IMG/VR virus record: IMGVR_UViG_3300025154_000172
Location: 1-44,858 of that record
Direction: 5' to 3' (one strand)
Source: a virus
DNA length: 44,858 nucleotides
Shown: positions 21,683-30,690 of the stretch, one piece after another
Position numbering within the stretch: the first letter of the stretch is position 1
Layout of the letters: each line of letters begins with the position of its first letter
Notes under the pieces: model-generated
Database searches by the model: none
Told to the model about the DNA's origin: nothing
Seen by the model: the letters and a program-made list of their open reading frames with translations, nothing else
Position numbers and translations under genes: made by a program

Positions 21683-21706
21683 GATAGATAGGGAGACTTA
21701 TCTATC
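21683..21706 (+). terminator. Terminator-like hairpin after the head genes
   Basis: GATAGATA (21683-21690) pairs perfectly with TATCTATC (21699-21706) over an 8-base loop, followed by TTATTATA. Weak T-tract; sits between the head block and the tail fibre block, 11 bases after the stop. Confidence 0.5.
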
Positions 21707-21744
21707 TTATTATACAACTAGATTTTAACTCTTTATAAAACCAA

Positions 21745-22140
21745 ATGAAACTTTACTCTGACGAGATCTTAATGTTTGACGCTAAAGCTGAGACAGCTAC
21801 AGCTACAGCCTACAACATTAGAGACTACCAGCACATTATGCTTACACTTAGTTCGGCTTCTAGTGCTAATTTCACTATAAAATTCCAATGATCTATGAGT
21901 GATACAGCTCCTGATTTTTCAGCTGCACAATCAGATACTAATCGTTGGGATTACATCCAAGTCAAAGACTATGAAGACAATGCTAGTATTGATGGTGATA
22001 CATGAGTAGCGTTCGCAGGTACTGACGACGTAAGACAACTAGAATTTAACGTAAACTGATTAAAATGGATTTCTGCGAGTATAACAACATACGCTGCATG
22101 AGATATTAGTTTGAGATGCCAAGCATTCTCTAATACTTAG
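21745..22140 (+). CDS. Beta-sandwich virion protein, 131 aa (stand-alone copy of a duplicated module)
   Basis: Contains FTIKFQGSMSDTAPDFSAA, SDTNRWDYIQVKDYED and ASIDGDTGVAF. The same block recurs as the C-terminal 115 residues of the next gene with about 60 percent identity by eye. The core is beta-rich with no catalytic pattern; likely a capsid or fibre-binding module. Four TGA glycines align with glycine positions of the second copy. Confidence 0.65.
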
Positions 22141-22164
22141 TTTTATTATATAAAATATCATTTA

Positions 22165-23091
22165 ATGGCAAGAACTTATTCAGAAGAGGTGGCGTTGCTC
22201 ACATCAGCTATCCCAGCTTTAGCTGCTTATGATTTTGACGGTGACGCTTTAGATATAAGTGGGAATAGCGAAGACGCCACTGTGACAGGAGCGACACTAT
22301 CGACTGATAGACGAGGGATAGCAAATAGATGTTATCTATTAGATGGCACAAACGACAAGATCGCTTGTGGTAACATAGGTACTAATCTCAGTGTCTCTAT
22401 GTGGATAAATGTTGTTGATATAACTGCAACTGACCAGATATTGGAAGGTTCGGCAAACGCCAAATACATACTATCAACGGCAGGAGCTTTGACATCCGAT
22501 GAATTCACTGATTTTTATGTGGACTGAGTGGCTAGTACAACTTTGACAGCAGGTCGACATCATTTGGTGGCAACTAAAACGACATGATTAGCTATGAGTG
22601 CGGCGACCATAGGGCTGATAGACGCTTCTTACGGTAATTTCTATGTGGATGATGTTTATTTCTTCCCAGTAGAATTGACTGCAGCACAAGTCCTATCAAT
22701 CTATAACCAGCAAAGGATACAGGGCGCTCCAGTAACACACACACTAGTGAAGTTCTCAACACCATATTTAGTAAAAGATTATATGCACGAGATACTGACT
22801 TTGAGTTCAGCAGGGACTGGAACGTTCACTATAAAATTCTGTGGTAGTATGTCAGACACAGCTCCAAATTTCGCAGCAGCACAAAGTAATACGAATAGAC
22901 GAGATTATGTAGATATAAAAGACTATCAGAGTTGATCTAGTATAGATGGCGATACTGGGGTAGCGTTTACCGCTGATGATGTCAGGATATTTGAGGTCAA
23001 TACTAACGGACTAAAACGGATCTGATGAATTCTGACCAGCTATACTGCAGGCACAGTAAGTCTAAGACTTCAATGTTTCGGAAATTCTTAG
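22165..23091 (+). CDS. LamG-like (concanavalin-fold) protein with C-terminal duplicated module, 308 aa
   Basis: Residues about 20-190 form a laminin-G/concanavalin jelly roll: YDFDGDALDISGN, the TD[R][W]GIANRCYLLDG segment, SVSMWINV, then G[W]HHLVAT and NFYVDDVYFFPVELTAAQV. The [W] in WHHLVAT (codon CGA at 22555) is the family's conserved tryptophan. The C-terminal 115 residues duplicate the protein at 21745. LamG domains in phages bind sugars or surface proteins, so this is probably a tail or capsid adhesin. Confidence 0.8.
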
Positions 23092-23113
23092 TTTTATATT
23101 ATATATTTATTAA

Positions 23114-23941
23114 ATGAGTAAAATTGAAAGGGAGCTTGAACAAGCACAAGAGAAACTAGATAACACTATGTTATCATTAAACCAAAGTAAATTAGAGTTG
23201 GAAGCAAAACAGAAATCTCTAAAAGAACTAAATAAACAAGAGAAATCGCTTCAATGTAGTATTGAGTCACTAAAACAGGCATTATCTGACGATGATGTGG
23301 CACTTAGTGTCGCTCAAGAAAATAACAAGTCTATATTATCTTCTATGGACAATGAGAAGCTTAAACTTCAAGCAGAATTGGAGGCTATTAGGAGTTTTAT
23401 AGAGGAGGAATGAGTGAAATTAGTTGAAGCTAAGAAGATAAACGAGAAACAGGTCGAAGAGTTCGCTAGTAATCATGTGGAGGCTGTCAATGAAAGCAAC
23501 AAAATAAAAGCTGAACTAGAGAAATGAATCGAAGAGATCAAAGACTCCAATAATCCTCTGATAGAAGAGAACAAAAAACTATCAATAGAGAGAGATAAAA
23601 TCTTGAAAGAGATTGAAGATAACGAGGAGAAGAAGAAAAGCCAAATGATAGTGCTTTCTAAGATTTTACAGAACGAGAATAGCTTGAATAGCATCTTATC
23701 TAAAATAGAAAAAAACACAGTGTTGCTTGCTGATTTAGAGAACAAGTACAACAGCATAAATATTCTGATAAAAGAGGCGGAAGAGAAGCTAAAGGTTGTG
23801 GTTGTAGAACTAGAAAAACAACAAACAGAGAAGAACCAATTTATTAAAGACAAGATTGCACTTGCTGAACAGAAACAAGCGTATGACCAAAAAGAAGCAA
23901 GAGTTAAAGAGATTTTCCAAAACGCTTGACTCAAATTTTAA
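23114..23941 (+). CDS. Long coiled-coil protein, 275 aa
   Basis: Almost the whole length is heptad-repeat coiled coil (ERELEQAQEKLDNTMLSLNQ and further). Only three TGA codons. It lies between two tail-fibre-type proteins, so a rod or fibre-attachment role is possible. Not long enough, nor placed, as a tape measure. No family. Confidence 0.65.
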
Positions 23942-23956
23942 CTATAATCTAAAAAA

Positions 23957-26296
23957 ATGGGTAGAAGAGATGAATTATGGAATTTACGTCTATGAACATA
24001 CATAGAGACCACATCTCCTGATGGATATGATATACTGATCAATTGAACGGATAGATACCTGAATTGGAACACTGTATCGGGTAGTGGTTGATATTGAATA
24101 AGAGATAACGCTGGTATACTGGAAACAAAAAATAGTGGTGGTGCTTGGAGTCCAATTTCGTCCAGTAGTGGTGGTCTATGGGGCAATATCACTGGTACGC
24201 TATCAGACCAAGCAGACTTACAAGCTGAGCTAGACCTGAAAGAGCTATTATCGAACAAATCAACCGATGTCGCACTCGGTAGCTCGAACACGCTATACCC
24301 GACACAGAACGCCGTCAAGACGTACGTTGATGGGCTTATTACTGGGCTATTGGATTATAGATGATGATATGACGCTTCGCCGAACACACGACCAGCTACT
24401 GGCGGATCGGGGACAGCGGGAGCGATATTGAAGGGCGATACTCGGGTAATATCTGTAACTGGGACTTTAGGCGGGACGGTTGTAGCTGTTGGTGATTATA
24501 TTATCGCTAATACCGATACTCCATGACAGACAGATGGTAATTGGGACATACTTAACGGTAGCGTCTCTTATGTACCATTAGACGCGGCTGGTACGATAAC
24601 AGGAGCGACAGGACAAGCTCAGAAATTCACACTCGGAGTCATAACAGGAAAACTATATCCGACTGCTGACTCGGCTACGGCTGTTCAGGTATTGAAAGCT
24701 GATGGCACTACCGCTATAGCTACTTTCGATACCACTAATGGGAACTTCAGTATCGGCACAACATCAACCGCAAGAAATTTCAATCTAGTGAAAACCACTG
24801 ACGGGACAGCTAATACCATGGGTGGGATAAGCCAAGCCACAACATTCACTAATATAGCGTTGTCATATACTGATAACACCTTTACTACTACCGCTTCGTT
24901 GACTACTAATCAATCATGAGTACGTGATTTCGTGAACACCACTATGACGTGCCAGACAGCGGCTGACGCCAACACATATAACGTCAGCTCCTCAATCAGA
25001 GCGTTAAATGTAGTAACAAGACATCAAGGTAGTGCAACTTATGGAAGAACTAATGCGATACAAATCGACCAATATAATACTGGTGCTGGAACGATCACGA
25101 ACGCTCTTGGAGTGAATTATCAATTAAGACCGACAGCTGGGACAATCACGAACGCTTTTGGGTTCTATGTGTCAAATCCTACGACTGCCAGTGTCACTAA
25201 TTTCAGGGGTTTTTATGCTACCAATATCACAAACTTTGGGACACTGGCTTATGGGATGGAGCTAGGTTTATCCAGCGGAACAGGTAAATATAATATCTAT
25301 GTTTCAGGAACAGCCCCAAGTCATTTTACTGGAAATGTAAGTATAGGAACGGTAGCAACCGCAAATAAACCTTTAGAAATAGTCGGTATTAAAGATACTG
25401 TGATAAGAATTACATCAACCAAAAACGCTTCAGATTGGACATTGACAGACACTATCGGCGGACTTGAGTTTTATGGGTCTGATACTTCAGGACAAGGAGC
25501 TGGTATAAAAGCTTCAATAAGAGCCGTTCAAGACGACTCCACTTTTGGTGATGATTTTGGGTTGATGTTCTCGACTGGGCAGTCAGCGAACGATGTCGAG
25601 GCAATGAGGATAACGAGTGGCGGGAAGGTCGGTATTGGGTTGACTGTACCGACAGCTATACTTCATCTAAAAGCTTGAACTGCGACAGCTTCAACTGCTC
25701 CGCTTAAATTCACTTCTGGGACATTGACTACCGCTCCTGAAGCTGGTGCTGTTGAATTTTTAACAGACGCTTATTACGCTACTATCACGACATGAACTGC
25801 AAGGAAAACATTCGCTTTTTTGGAAGCTCCAATATTTACGACAAGTATCCAAACACCTACTATCGAACTCGGACACGCTACGGATACAACAATCGCTCGT
25901 GTCAGTGCTGGCGTTATTTCTGTTGAGGGTATCACAGTCCCTACAATCTCAAGTACAAACACATTAACGAACAAAAGGATAACACAAAGAGTGGCTACAA
26001 CCACTGATGACGCTACTGCTGTTATAGATATAGATGCCGTAGATGTATATGAACTGACAGCGGTAGCTAATGCTACTACGTTATCTACTACTGGTACTCC
26101 TACGGACGGTCAGAAGCTGATAATCAGACTCAAAGATGCGGGTGTCGCTAAATGATTGACTTGGGACGCTATATTTGTGGAGATAGGTATCTCGTTACCA
26201 GCTATAACGGTAGCAGGTAAACGGATGTATATAGGTGCTACATATAACGCATGAGCTAGTAAATGGCACTGCATATCGTATTCTTTAGAAGCTTAG
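23957..26296 (+). CDS. Tail fibre protein, 779 aa
   Basis: N-terminal SGGLWGNITGTLSDQADLQA followed by YPTQNAVKTYVDG is a standard trimeric phage fibre shaft start. Then GDT[W]VISVTGTLGG and a DGNWDIL block, Thr/Gly-rich beta shaft with GNVSIGT and GGKVGIGLTVP repeats, and the terminal domain SSTNTLTNKRITQRV ... TLSTTGTPTDGQKLI ... KDAGVAKGLTWD ... YNAGASKWHCIS. That last domain is common at the tips of phage fibres. TGA codons are few and codon choice is richer in G/C than neighbours (CGC/ACC/GCC usage), hinting at recent acquisition or recombination. Confidence 0.85.
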
Positions 26297-26319
26297 AACT
26301 TTATTTATTAAGGCAACCA

Positions 26320-26952
26320 ATGGCTATAGCGTTTGATAGTTCATCAGAAGGCAACGAAGCCTCTGTCACGTCGCTGACGTTCGCACATACATGTACAGGG
26401 GCGAGGAGGATGTTGTTCGTGTTTGTTTTGGGTTATCTAGGCGATTTGATTACTGGAGTGACCTACAACGGGGTAGCGATGACGCAAGTAGCGAAGAAGA
26501 ACACCTGAGTGTTTTGGCTTTACTTGTTCTGCCTTAAAGCTCCCGCTCTTGGCACTAATAATATAGTTGTTACTCGTTCTGACTCCAATCGGATTGAAGC
26601 AGTCGGGCTATCTTATACAGGGGTAGAACAGACCAATGTCGTAGATAGTTCCGCAACACAAACTACTGCTAGCACTACATCAATAACGCAAACGACAACA
26701 TCTGTAGCTGATAACTGCTGGGCTGTATGTGGGACTATACTACAACCAACGACAGCATGAGCAGGTAGCACATTGAGAAGATTCGCGACCTCTTGGGTGA
26801 CCGGTTTCGATACTGACTGAGCGACAACGCCAGCTGGAACGATATCAATGACTCAAACTTGGGCATCTCCTGCTAATGAAGCATGAATAATAGCGTCATT
26901 CGCTCCATATATACCATTACCACCTAACTCGAATTTTTTTAGCATTTTATAA
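26320..26952 (+). CDS. Beta-rich tail-associated protein, 210 aa
   Basis: ATG at 26320 chosen, after the previous stop at 26296, over an in-frame ATG at 26263 inside the fibre gene. Sequence FDSSSEGNEASVTSLTFAHT, LITGVTYNGVAMTQV, GLSYTGVEQTNVVD matches a recurrent viral/bacterial beta-sandwich domain found next to fibres. The tail (FAPYIPLPPNSNFFSIL) is proline-rich. Probably a virion adhesin; exact role unknown. Confidence 0.65.
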
Positions 26953-26959
26953 TATACAC

Positions 26960-27274
26960 ATGGAAATTAACAAGATTGATGACAACCAAATCGAGGTAGT
27001 CAAAACAGAACAAGTCACAACTAAAGCAACTTTTACTTATGAGTACCTTATCTGACAGAGAGACGCTATCCAATACCAAAAAGACAGAGAGAACGCTCTA
27101 AGGGATGCGGAACTACTAGAGATTGATGAATTGTTGAAATGATGTGAGAAACTTAGTGTAACCGCTAAAGTAGAAGAAGTGCCAGTAGAAGTAACACCAA
27201 TAGAAGAGACTATTGAACCTATCGATATTATTGAACCTATCAAAGAAGATGTTGTATTAGAGGATAATATCTAG
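26960..27274 (+). CDS. Small acidic protein downstream of fibre genes, 104 aa
   Basis: MEINKIDDNQIEVVKTEQV, then a helical part (RDAIQYQKDRENALRDAELLEID) and a Glu/Pro/Val-rich acidic tail. Size, charge and location suggest a fibre-associated chaperone or linker, but no motif supports this. Starts seven bases after the previous stop. Confidence 0.55.
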
Positions 27275-27300
27275 TATGTTTTATTTGTTTAAATCAAATA

Positions 27301-27543
27301 ATGGCGTTGCCTTGTATCCAAACAGACAGACTAATTGCTTTAGAAATCAATTGAAAACAGATGGCACAGGACATTTCTGATATCAAAAAAAAAGTAGATA
27401 AAATAGACGAGAAATTCGATGTACTTATAGATAAATTAGAGGCTAAATTCGCCGCTAAATGGACAGAGGTTGCTATTAGACGGTTTGTCTGATTAGTTAT
27501 GGGTATAATTATCACTGCGGTAATATATTCGGTTATTAAGTAA
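27301..27543 (+). CDS. XhlA-like holin-associated membrane protein, 80 aa
   Basis: An amphipathic coiled coil (DISDIKKKVDKIDEKFDVLIDKLEAK) followed by one C-terminal membrane segment (VGLVMGIIITAVIYSVI). This N-coil/C-membrane layout is that of haemolysin XhlA-type proteins that work with holins. The residue before the segment, codon CGG at a membrane boundary, reads as Trp under this code. Next to a second holin-like gene. Confidence 0.65.
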
Positions 27544-27566
27544 CTTTTATATCTTAATCTTATATC

Positions 27567-27812
27567 ATGAGTTCGTTCCTTAGACTTAATGGAGAAGACC
27601 TAATAAAAGGTGCGATAGTCGCATCGCTTACAGCGGTACTTGGTAGCATATATGCTATCCTACAGACATGATTAGTCCCTACATTAGTTGAGCTGAAAAC
27701 TATCTGTCTAGCGTGAGTAGGTGCAGGTTGCTCGTATCTTATCAAGAATATTCTTACTAACTCTTCGGGTTTATTTTTAATCAAAGAAGATGCTTTATTG
27801 GCAAAAGAATAA
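27567..27812 (+). CDS. Holin, 81 aa
   Basis: Two membrane segments (GAIVASLTAVLGSIYAILQTG and TICLAGVGAGCSYLIKNIL) separated by a short polar loop with LVPTLVELK, then TNSSGLF and a charged tail. This is the layout of small class II-like phage holins that make inner-membrane holes at the end of infection. Own T-rich leader (CTTTTATATCTTAATC). The 96 bases after it hold no gene I can support. Confidence 0.75.
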
Positions 27813-27908
27813 TCCCAACAGGTGACGAGATAACGAGGACGGCTGATGACGGCGAGTTGTTTTAGTTTTTTTGGCGATATTGGTTTTTTATCTTCTAAAA
27901 ACATAGTT

Positions 27909-28175
27909 ATGGAGATAGACAAAAAACAGTTACATGATGATCACGATATATTGGCTAATAAGATACTGGATTGCAAAGATATATTAAGATGTCTATTAGA
28001 CTGAAAAAGTGTAGGCAGTATCCACGATATAAATCGTGTAGCTAAGAGATATATTGTGAGATTACATGTGCTTGAAAAAGAGCGACAGAAACATATAGCT
28101 GAGGTGTTGAAGTACGGGAAAGATGAGTTCTATAGCAAAGACACTAAAGAGCGTATAGATTTCTTTAATAGATAA
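27909..28175 (+). CDS. Hypothetical protein, 88 aa
   Basis: Charged helical protein (MEIDKKQLHDDHDILANKILDCKDILRCLLDG) with many His and Lys. One TGA in frame. First of five small genes between holin and peptidase. No family. Confidence 0.55.
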
Positions 28176-28182
28176 TATAGCG

Positions 28183-28380
28183 ATGGAGAAACTGGAGAGA
28201 ATAGCTATAATAGATGAGAAACTGGATAACTTCCAGAATATGATTGCTGTATTACAGCAAGAGATAGCTGATTTACTGCAAGAGAAAGAAGATTTAGAGC
28301 ATCCACATACAACTATATGATTCCAATATGGTAAGAAAGACCCCAAGCAAGTGGCTGATGATTTTTGAGGTAGTTTTTAG
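28183..28380 (+). CDS. Hypothetical coiled-coil protein, 65 aa
   Basis: MEKLERIAIIDEKLDNFQNMIAVLQQEIADLLQ is heptad-like; the C terminus FQYGKKDPKQVADDFGGSF ends with a TGA glycine. Seven bases after the previous stop. Confidence 0.5.
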
Positions 28381-28395
28381 CCCTTTACATAAACT

Positions 28396-28605
28396 ATGGA
28401 AGATATACTCAATGGCTGTGACCCTTCAATTTTTGACCGTAAAGATTTAATGTCTGATGAGTGAGTGTTTATCACAAAAGATATGATAAAGAACAAATGT
28501 GTATGTCTTAAAAAAAATGCGTGCATAGAAATAGTAAGAGCATTGAAAGAGAATAACCCTGAATATGCGTTTGATTTACTCATTAAGATGAAAGGGTTAT
28601 GATAG
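28396..28605 (+). CDS. Hypothetical cysteine-containing protein, 69 aa
   Basis: MEDILNGCDPSIFDRKDLM... with KNKCVCLKKNACIEIVRAL, four Cys in total. Last codons TTA TGA TAG overlap the start of the next gene. No family. Confidence 0.5.
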
Positions 28606-28703
28606 AGCGAAGCGAAAGTAAATGACCTGATTGGATATTTATGTTTTTGATTTCTATAGTGATCGTAGTAATAAACGTATATTTATTTGTATTATCAAAA
28701 TAA
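28599..28703 (+). CDS. Very small single-span membrane protein, 34 aa
   Basis: ATG lies inside the end of the previous gene. Product is a short polar N terminus (MIERSESKGPD, Gly = TGA) followed by one strongly hydrophobic span (WIFMFLISIVIVVINVYLFVL) and SK. In the lysis region this could be a spanin-like or holin-accessory peptide. Confidence 0.5.
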
Positions 28704-28706
28704 TAT

Positions 28707-28868
28707 ATGGATGAACTACAAAAAAGACTCGATAAAAGACAGTCTCTATTGGAGCGTAAGCAAGAATTAGAGGCGTGTATAGATGTTCTTGATATAAGTG
28801 CCACCCACGAACTGAAAGTGTTGTTAAAAGAGCTTGCTAAGATAGAAATAAGCCTAACTAAGATATAA
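28707..28868 (+). CDS. Small coiled-coil protein, 53 aa
   Basis: Entirely helical and heptad-like (DELQKRLDKRQSLLERKQ...LKVLLKELAKIEISLTKI), no TGA. Starts three bases after the previous stop; its 3' end overlaps a TATAAT (28864-28869) that precedes the structured RNA below. Confidence 0.5.
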   Translation: MDELQKRLDKRQSLLERKQELEACIDVLDISATHELKVLLKELAKIEISLTKI

Positions 28869-28945
28869 TATTAAGAGGGGCGTATACGACTGCTATTGTT
28901 ATGGTCAGCTATACGGGTATGACCCGAGTCCCTCAATAGTCTTTT
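28869..28945 (+). ncRNA. Three-way-junction RNA with T-tract
   Basis: TATT-AA-GAGGG (28869-28879) pairs with CCCTC-AATA (28930-28938) with an AA bulge. Inside, GTATA (28882-28886) pairs with TATAC (28910-28914) and GGGT-ATG-ACCC (28915-28925) makes a second hairpin. TCTTTTTAG follows, so the element could terminate transcription ahead of the peptidase gene or be a small RNA. TATAAT at 28864-28869 precedes it, without a matching upstream hexamer. Confidence 0.5.
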
Positions 28946-28964
28946 TAGATTTTTATCATATCTG

Positions 28965-29795
28965 ATGACAGATTTAGAGATAAACGATTGAGCACGAGAT
29001 AATCCCACCAAGCAAGATTATCAGTTTCAAGCATTAGAAGACATCAAACACGAAGACCCTGAATATGCTGAATGATGAGCTAAACAACGACCTAAAGAGA
29101 AGCTTATAGTACAAAATCAATGAGCAAATCCTTCATGCACTTGCTATTCTAATGGGCATATAGCGAACGCACTAAATATCCTAGAAGATATAGAGCTATT
29201 AGAGCATAGACCGCAAGTACAGCCATGAATACGACGGGATGAGTTCTGCAAACTAAGGAATAATTACAAGACATGAACATCTATCCAGACTATGGCTCAG
29301 TTTTTCAAAAAAAAAGGTATAATTGAGTGATATGTATCGATAGCGAACTCGGAGCAGAATATCGTAGCTAAAATGAAGAAAGCGATAGACAACGGAAACT
29401 TCATGTGTAGCTGAAGCAGTGACGCTGATTGGGGTATGATAAAAAAGACTGGCGAATACACACTAAGGACTGATTGAAAGTTCGTATGACACGCACGATG
29501 TTATGTCGATTACTGATCAGACTACTTCTGGGCGTTGAATAGTTTCGGACCTAATCGGGGGATACATGGCGGATATTTCAAAGTGCCATTCGATATGGTA
29601 GAGGGTACATACTCTAAGCTATGTATGATAGATAAGAACGATAGCCTATACTTCCAGAAACTTAAAGATAGAGAGAAGGCTAAACAGATGATAGCGATAG
29701 CTAAAGAGTTGTATACCACAGGAAACCAAGAAGTGAAAACCTATTTTGACGACATAAAGCTATCAGCTAATATGGATAGATTGTATGGTAAATAA
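28965..29795 (+). CDS. Papain-like cysteine peptidase, 276 aa
   Basis: Shows the papain catalytic set in order: NQGANPSCTCYSNGH with oxyanion Gln52 and nucleophile Cys58, GHA[W]CYVDYG with His176, and ALNSFGPN[W]GIHGGYF with Asn192. The NSxGxxWGxxGYF pattern is diagnostic of the family; its second Trp is encoded by CGG at 29556. Twenty or so TGA glycines. Directly after the holins and small membrane proteins, it may serve in lysis, or process host or virion proteins. No signal peptide seen. Confidence 0.8.
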
Positions 29796-29813
29796 AAAAA
29801 GTCTAATAATCTC

Positions 29814-29841
29814 TTGCAAAATCAAATTATTTGAATATAAT
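29814..29841 (+). promoter_or_regulatory. Promoter TTGCAA-N16-TATAAT
   Basis: TTGCAA 29814-29819, 16 bases, TATAAT 29836-29841. Best example of the shared promoter pattern. It lies after a gene end and immediately before the structured RNA at 29848, so it probably drives that RNA. Confidence 0.65.
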
Positions 29842-29847
29842 GACCAA

Positions 29848-29977
29848 AATTCAATCGCGAGAGTAATACCCATTAGTTTGAAAATTTCCTAAGCAATTAG
29901 GTAATGAAACACCGGAAGGTGGATGGGCTGACCCACTCTATTTTGATCTCGCGATTGGATAGGGTGGGTTTTCTTTT
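29848..29977 (+). ncRNA. Structured phage RNA 1 with interleaved helices and terminator
   Basis: Helix A: CAATCGCGAGA (29852-29862) with TCTCGCGATTG (29947-29957), 11 perfect pairs. Between them are two GNRA hairpins, CCTAA-GCAA-TTAGG (29888-29901) and CACC-GGAA-GGTG (29910-29921). Helix B: CCCACTCTAT (29932-29941) with ATAGGGTGGG (29959-29968), one G-U, followed by TTTTCTTTT. The strand order is A-B-A'-B', so A and B form a pseudoknot or exclude each other as in a riboswitch or attenuator. Own promoter upstream, replication gene 17 bases downstream. Family not recognised. Confidence 0.75.
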
Positions 29978-29993
29978 ATCTGAAATATATATT

Positions 29994-30680
29994 ATGGCAC
30001 AAAGATTACAATTTACTAATGATATGGCTAGATGATTATGTAACTTTTCTGATGATGATATTGGGAAAATATTTAGATCTATAACTAGTTTTATTTATGA
30101 GGGTATAGAAATTAAGCTTCCTGAAAAATTACAATGAGTATATTTTATACTAAAACCATACATTGATGATGATATAGAAAGGCACACCAAATATATCAAA
30201 TGAAAGAAAAACTGATGAGTAGCATCATGAATCACAAGAGCTTCGACTATAAAGAAAAAGCACAAACGAAGCAAATGAACAGAATGAACAGAATGAACAG
30301 AATGAACAACTGATAATGATAATGATATATATACTAGTAATATAGAAATAGTAAGTAATATAAAAGAGAAAGATTTAGAAAAATTAAAGAAAGAATTTCC
30401 GGAAAAAAATATTGAAGTAGAGATCAAGAAAATGTGTAATAATCGGGCAGGTAAATGAAAGCAAATAAAAAAACCCATACAAGCATTAAGGAACTGGTTA
30501 TTACCCAAAGAATGGCAAAACGGATATGTTATTGGAATAGAAAACAAAACAGATGATCAATGGGTTACAGAATTTTTGTCGGGTAAGAATGCGTTCAATG
30601 ATAAATACTGATGGGATAAGTATCAGGAAGTTAAAGACCTATGGATTAAGAAATGTTTAGCCCAGCCTTTATCACTTTAG
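29994..30680 (+). CDS. Replication initiator / replisome organiser-like protein, 228 aa
   Basis: N terminus resembles phage DUF6291-type replisome organisers: a helical start, then VYFILKPYIDDDIERHTKYIKGKKNGG. A low-complexity linker with TEGTEGTEGT (four TGA codons) separates it from a C-terminal domain (EIEIKKMCNN, QALRNWLLPKEW). Direct neighbour of the primase-helicase, supporting a role in loading replication proteins at the origin. Directly downstream of structured RNA 1, so that RNA may control it. Confidence 0.6.
30276..30308 (+). repeat. Tandem TGAACAGAA repeat inside the initiator gene
   Basis: Three complete 9-base units plus TGAACA, in frame, encoding Gly-Thr-Glu. Iteron-like repeats inside replication initiator genes can mark phage origins; it may equally be protein-linker slippage. 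Confidence 0.6.
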
Positions 30681-30690
30681 TAAAAACAAA

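Noticed and set aside
27830-27880. Hammerhead-like CTGATGA core
   Set aside because: The GAAA partner segment and flanking stems are missing.
28875-28934. tRNA or suppressor tRNA
   Set aside because: Too short, no T-loop or anticodon arm; the same was concluded for 43957-44011. No tRNA is visible in the window.
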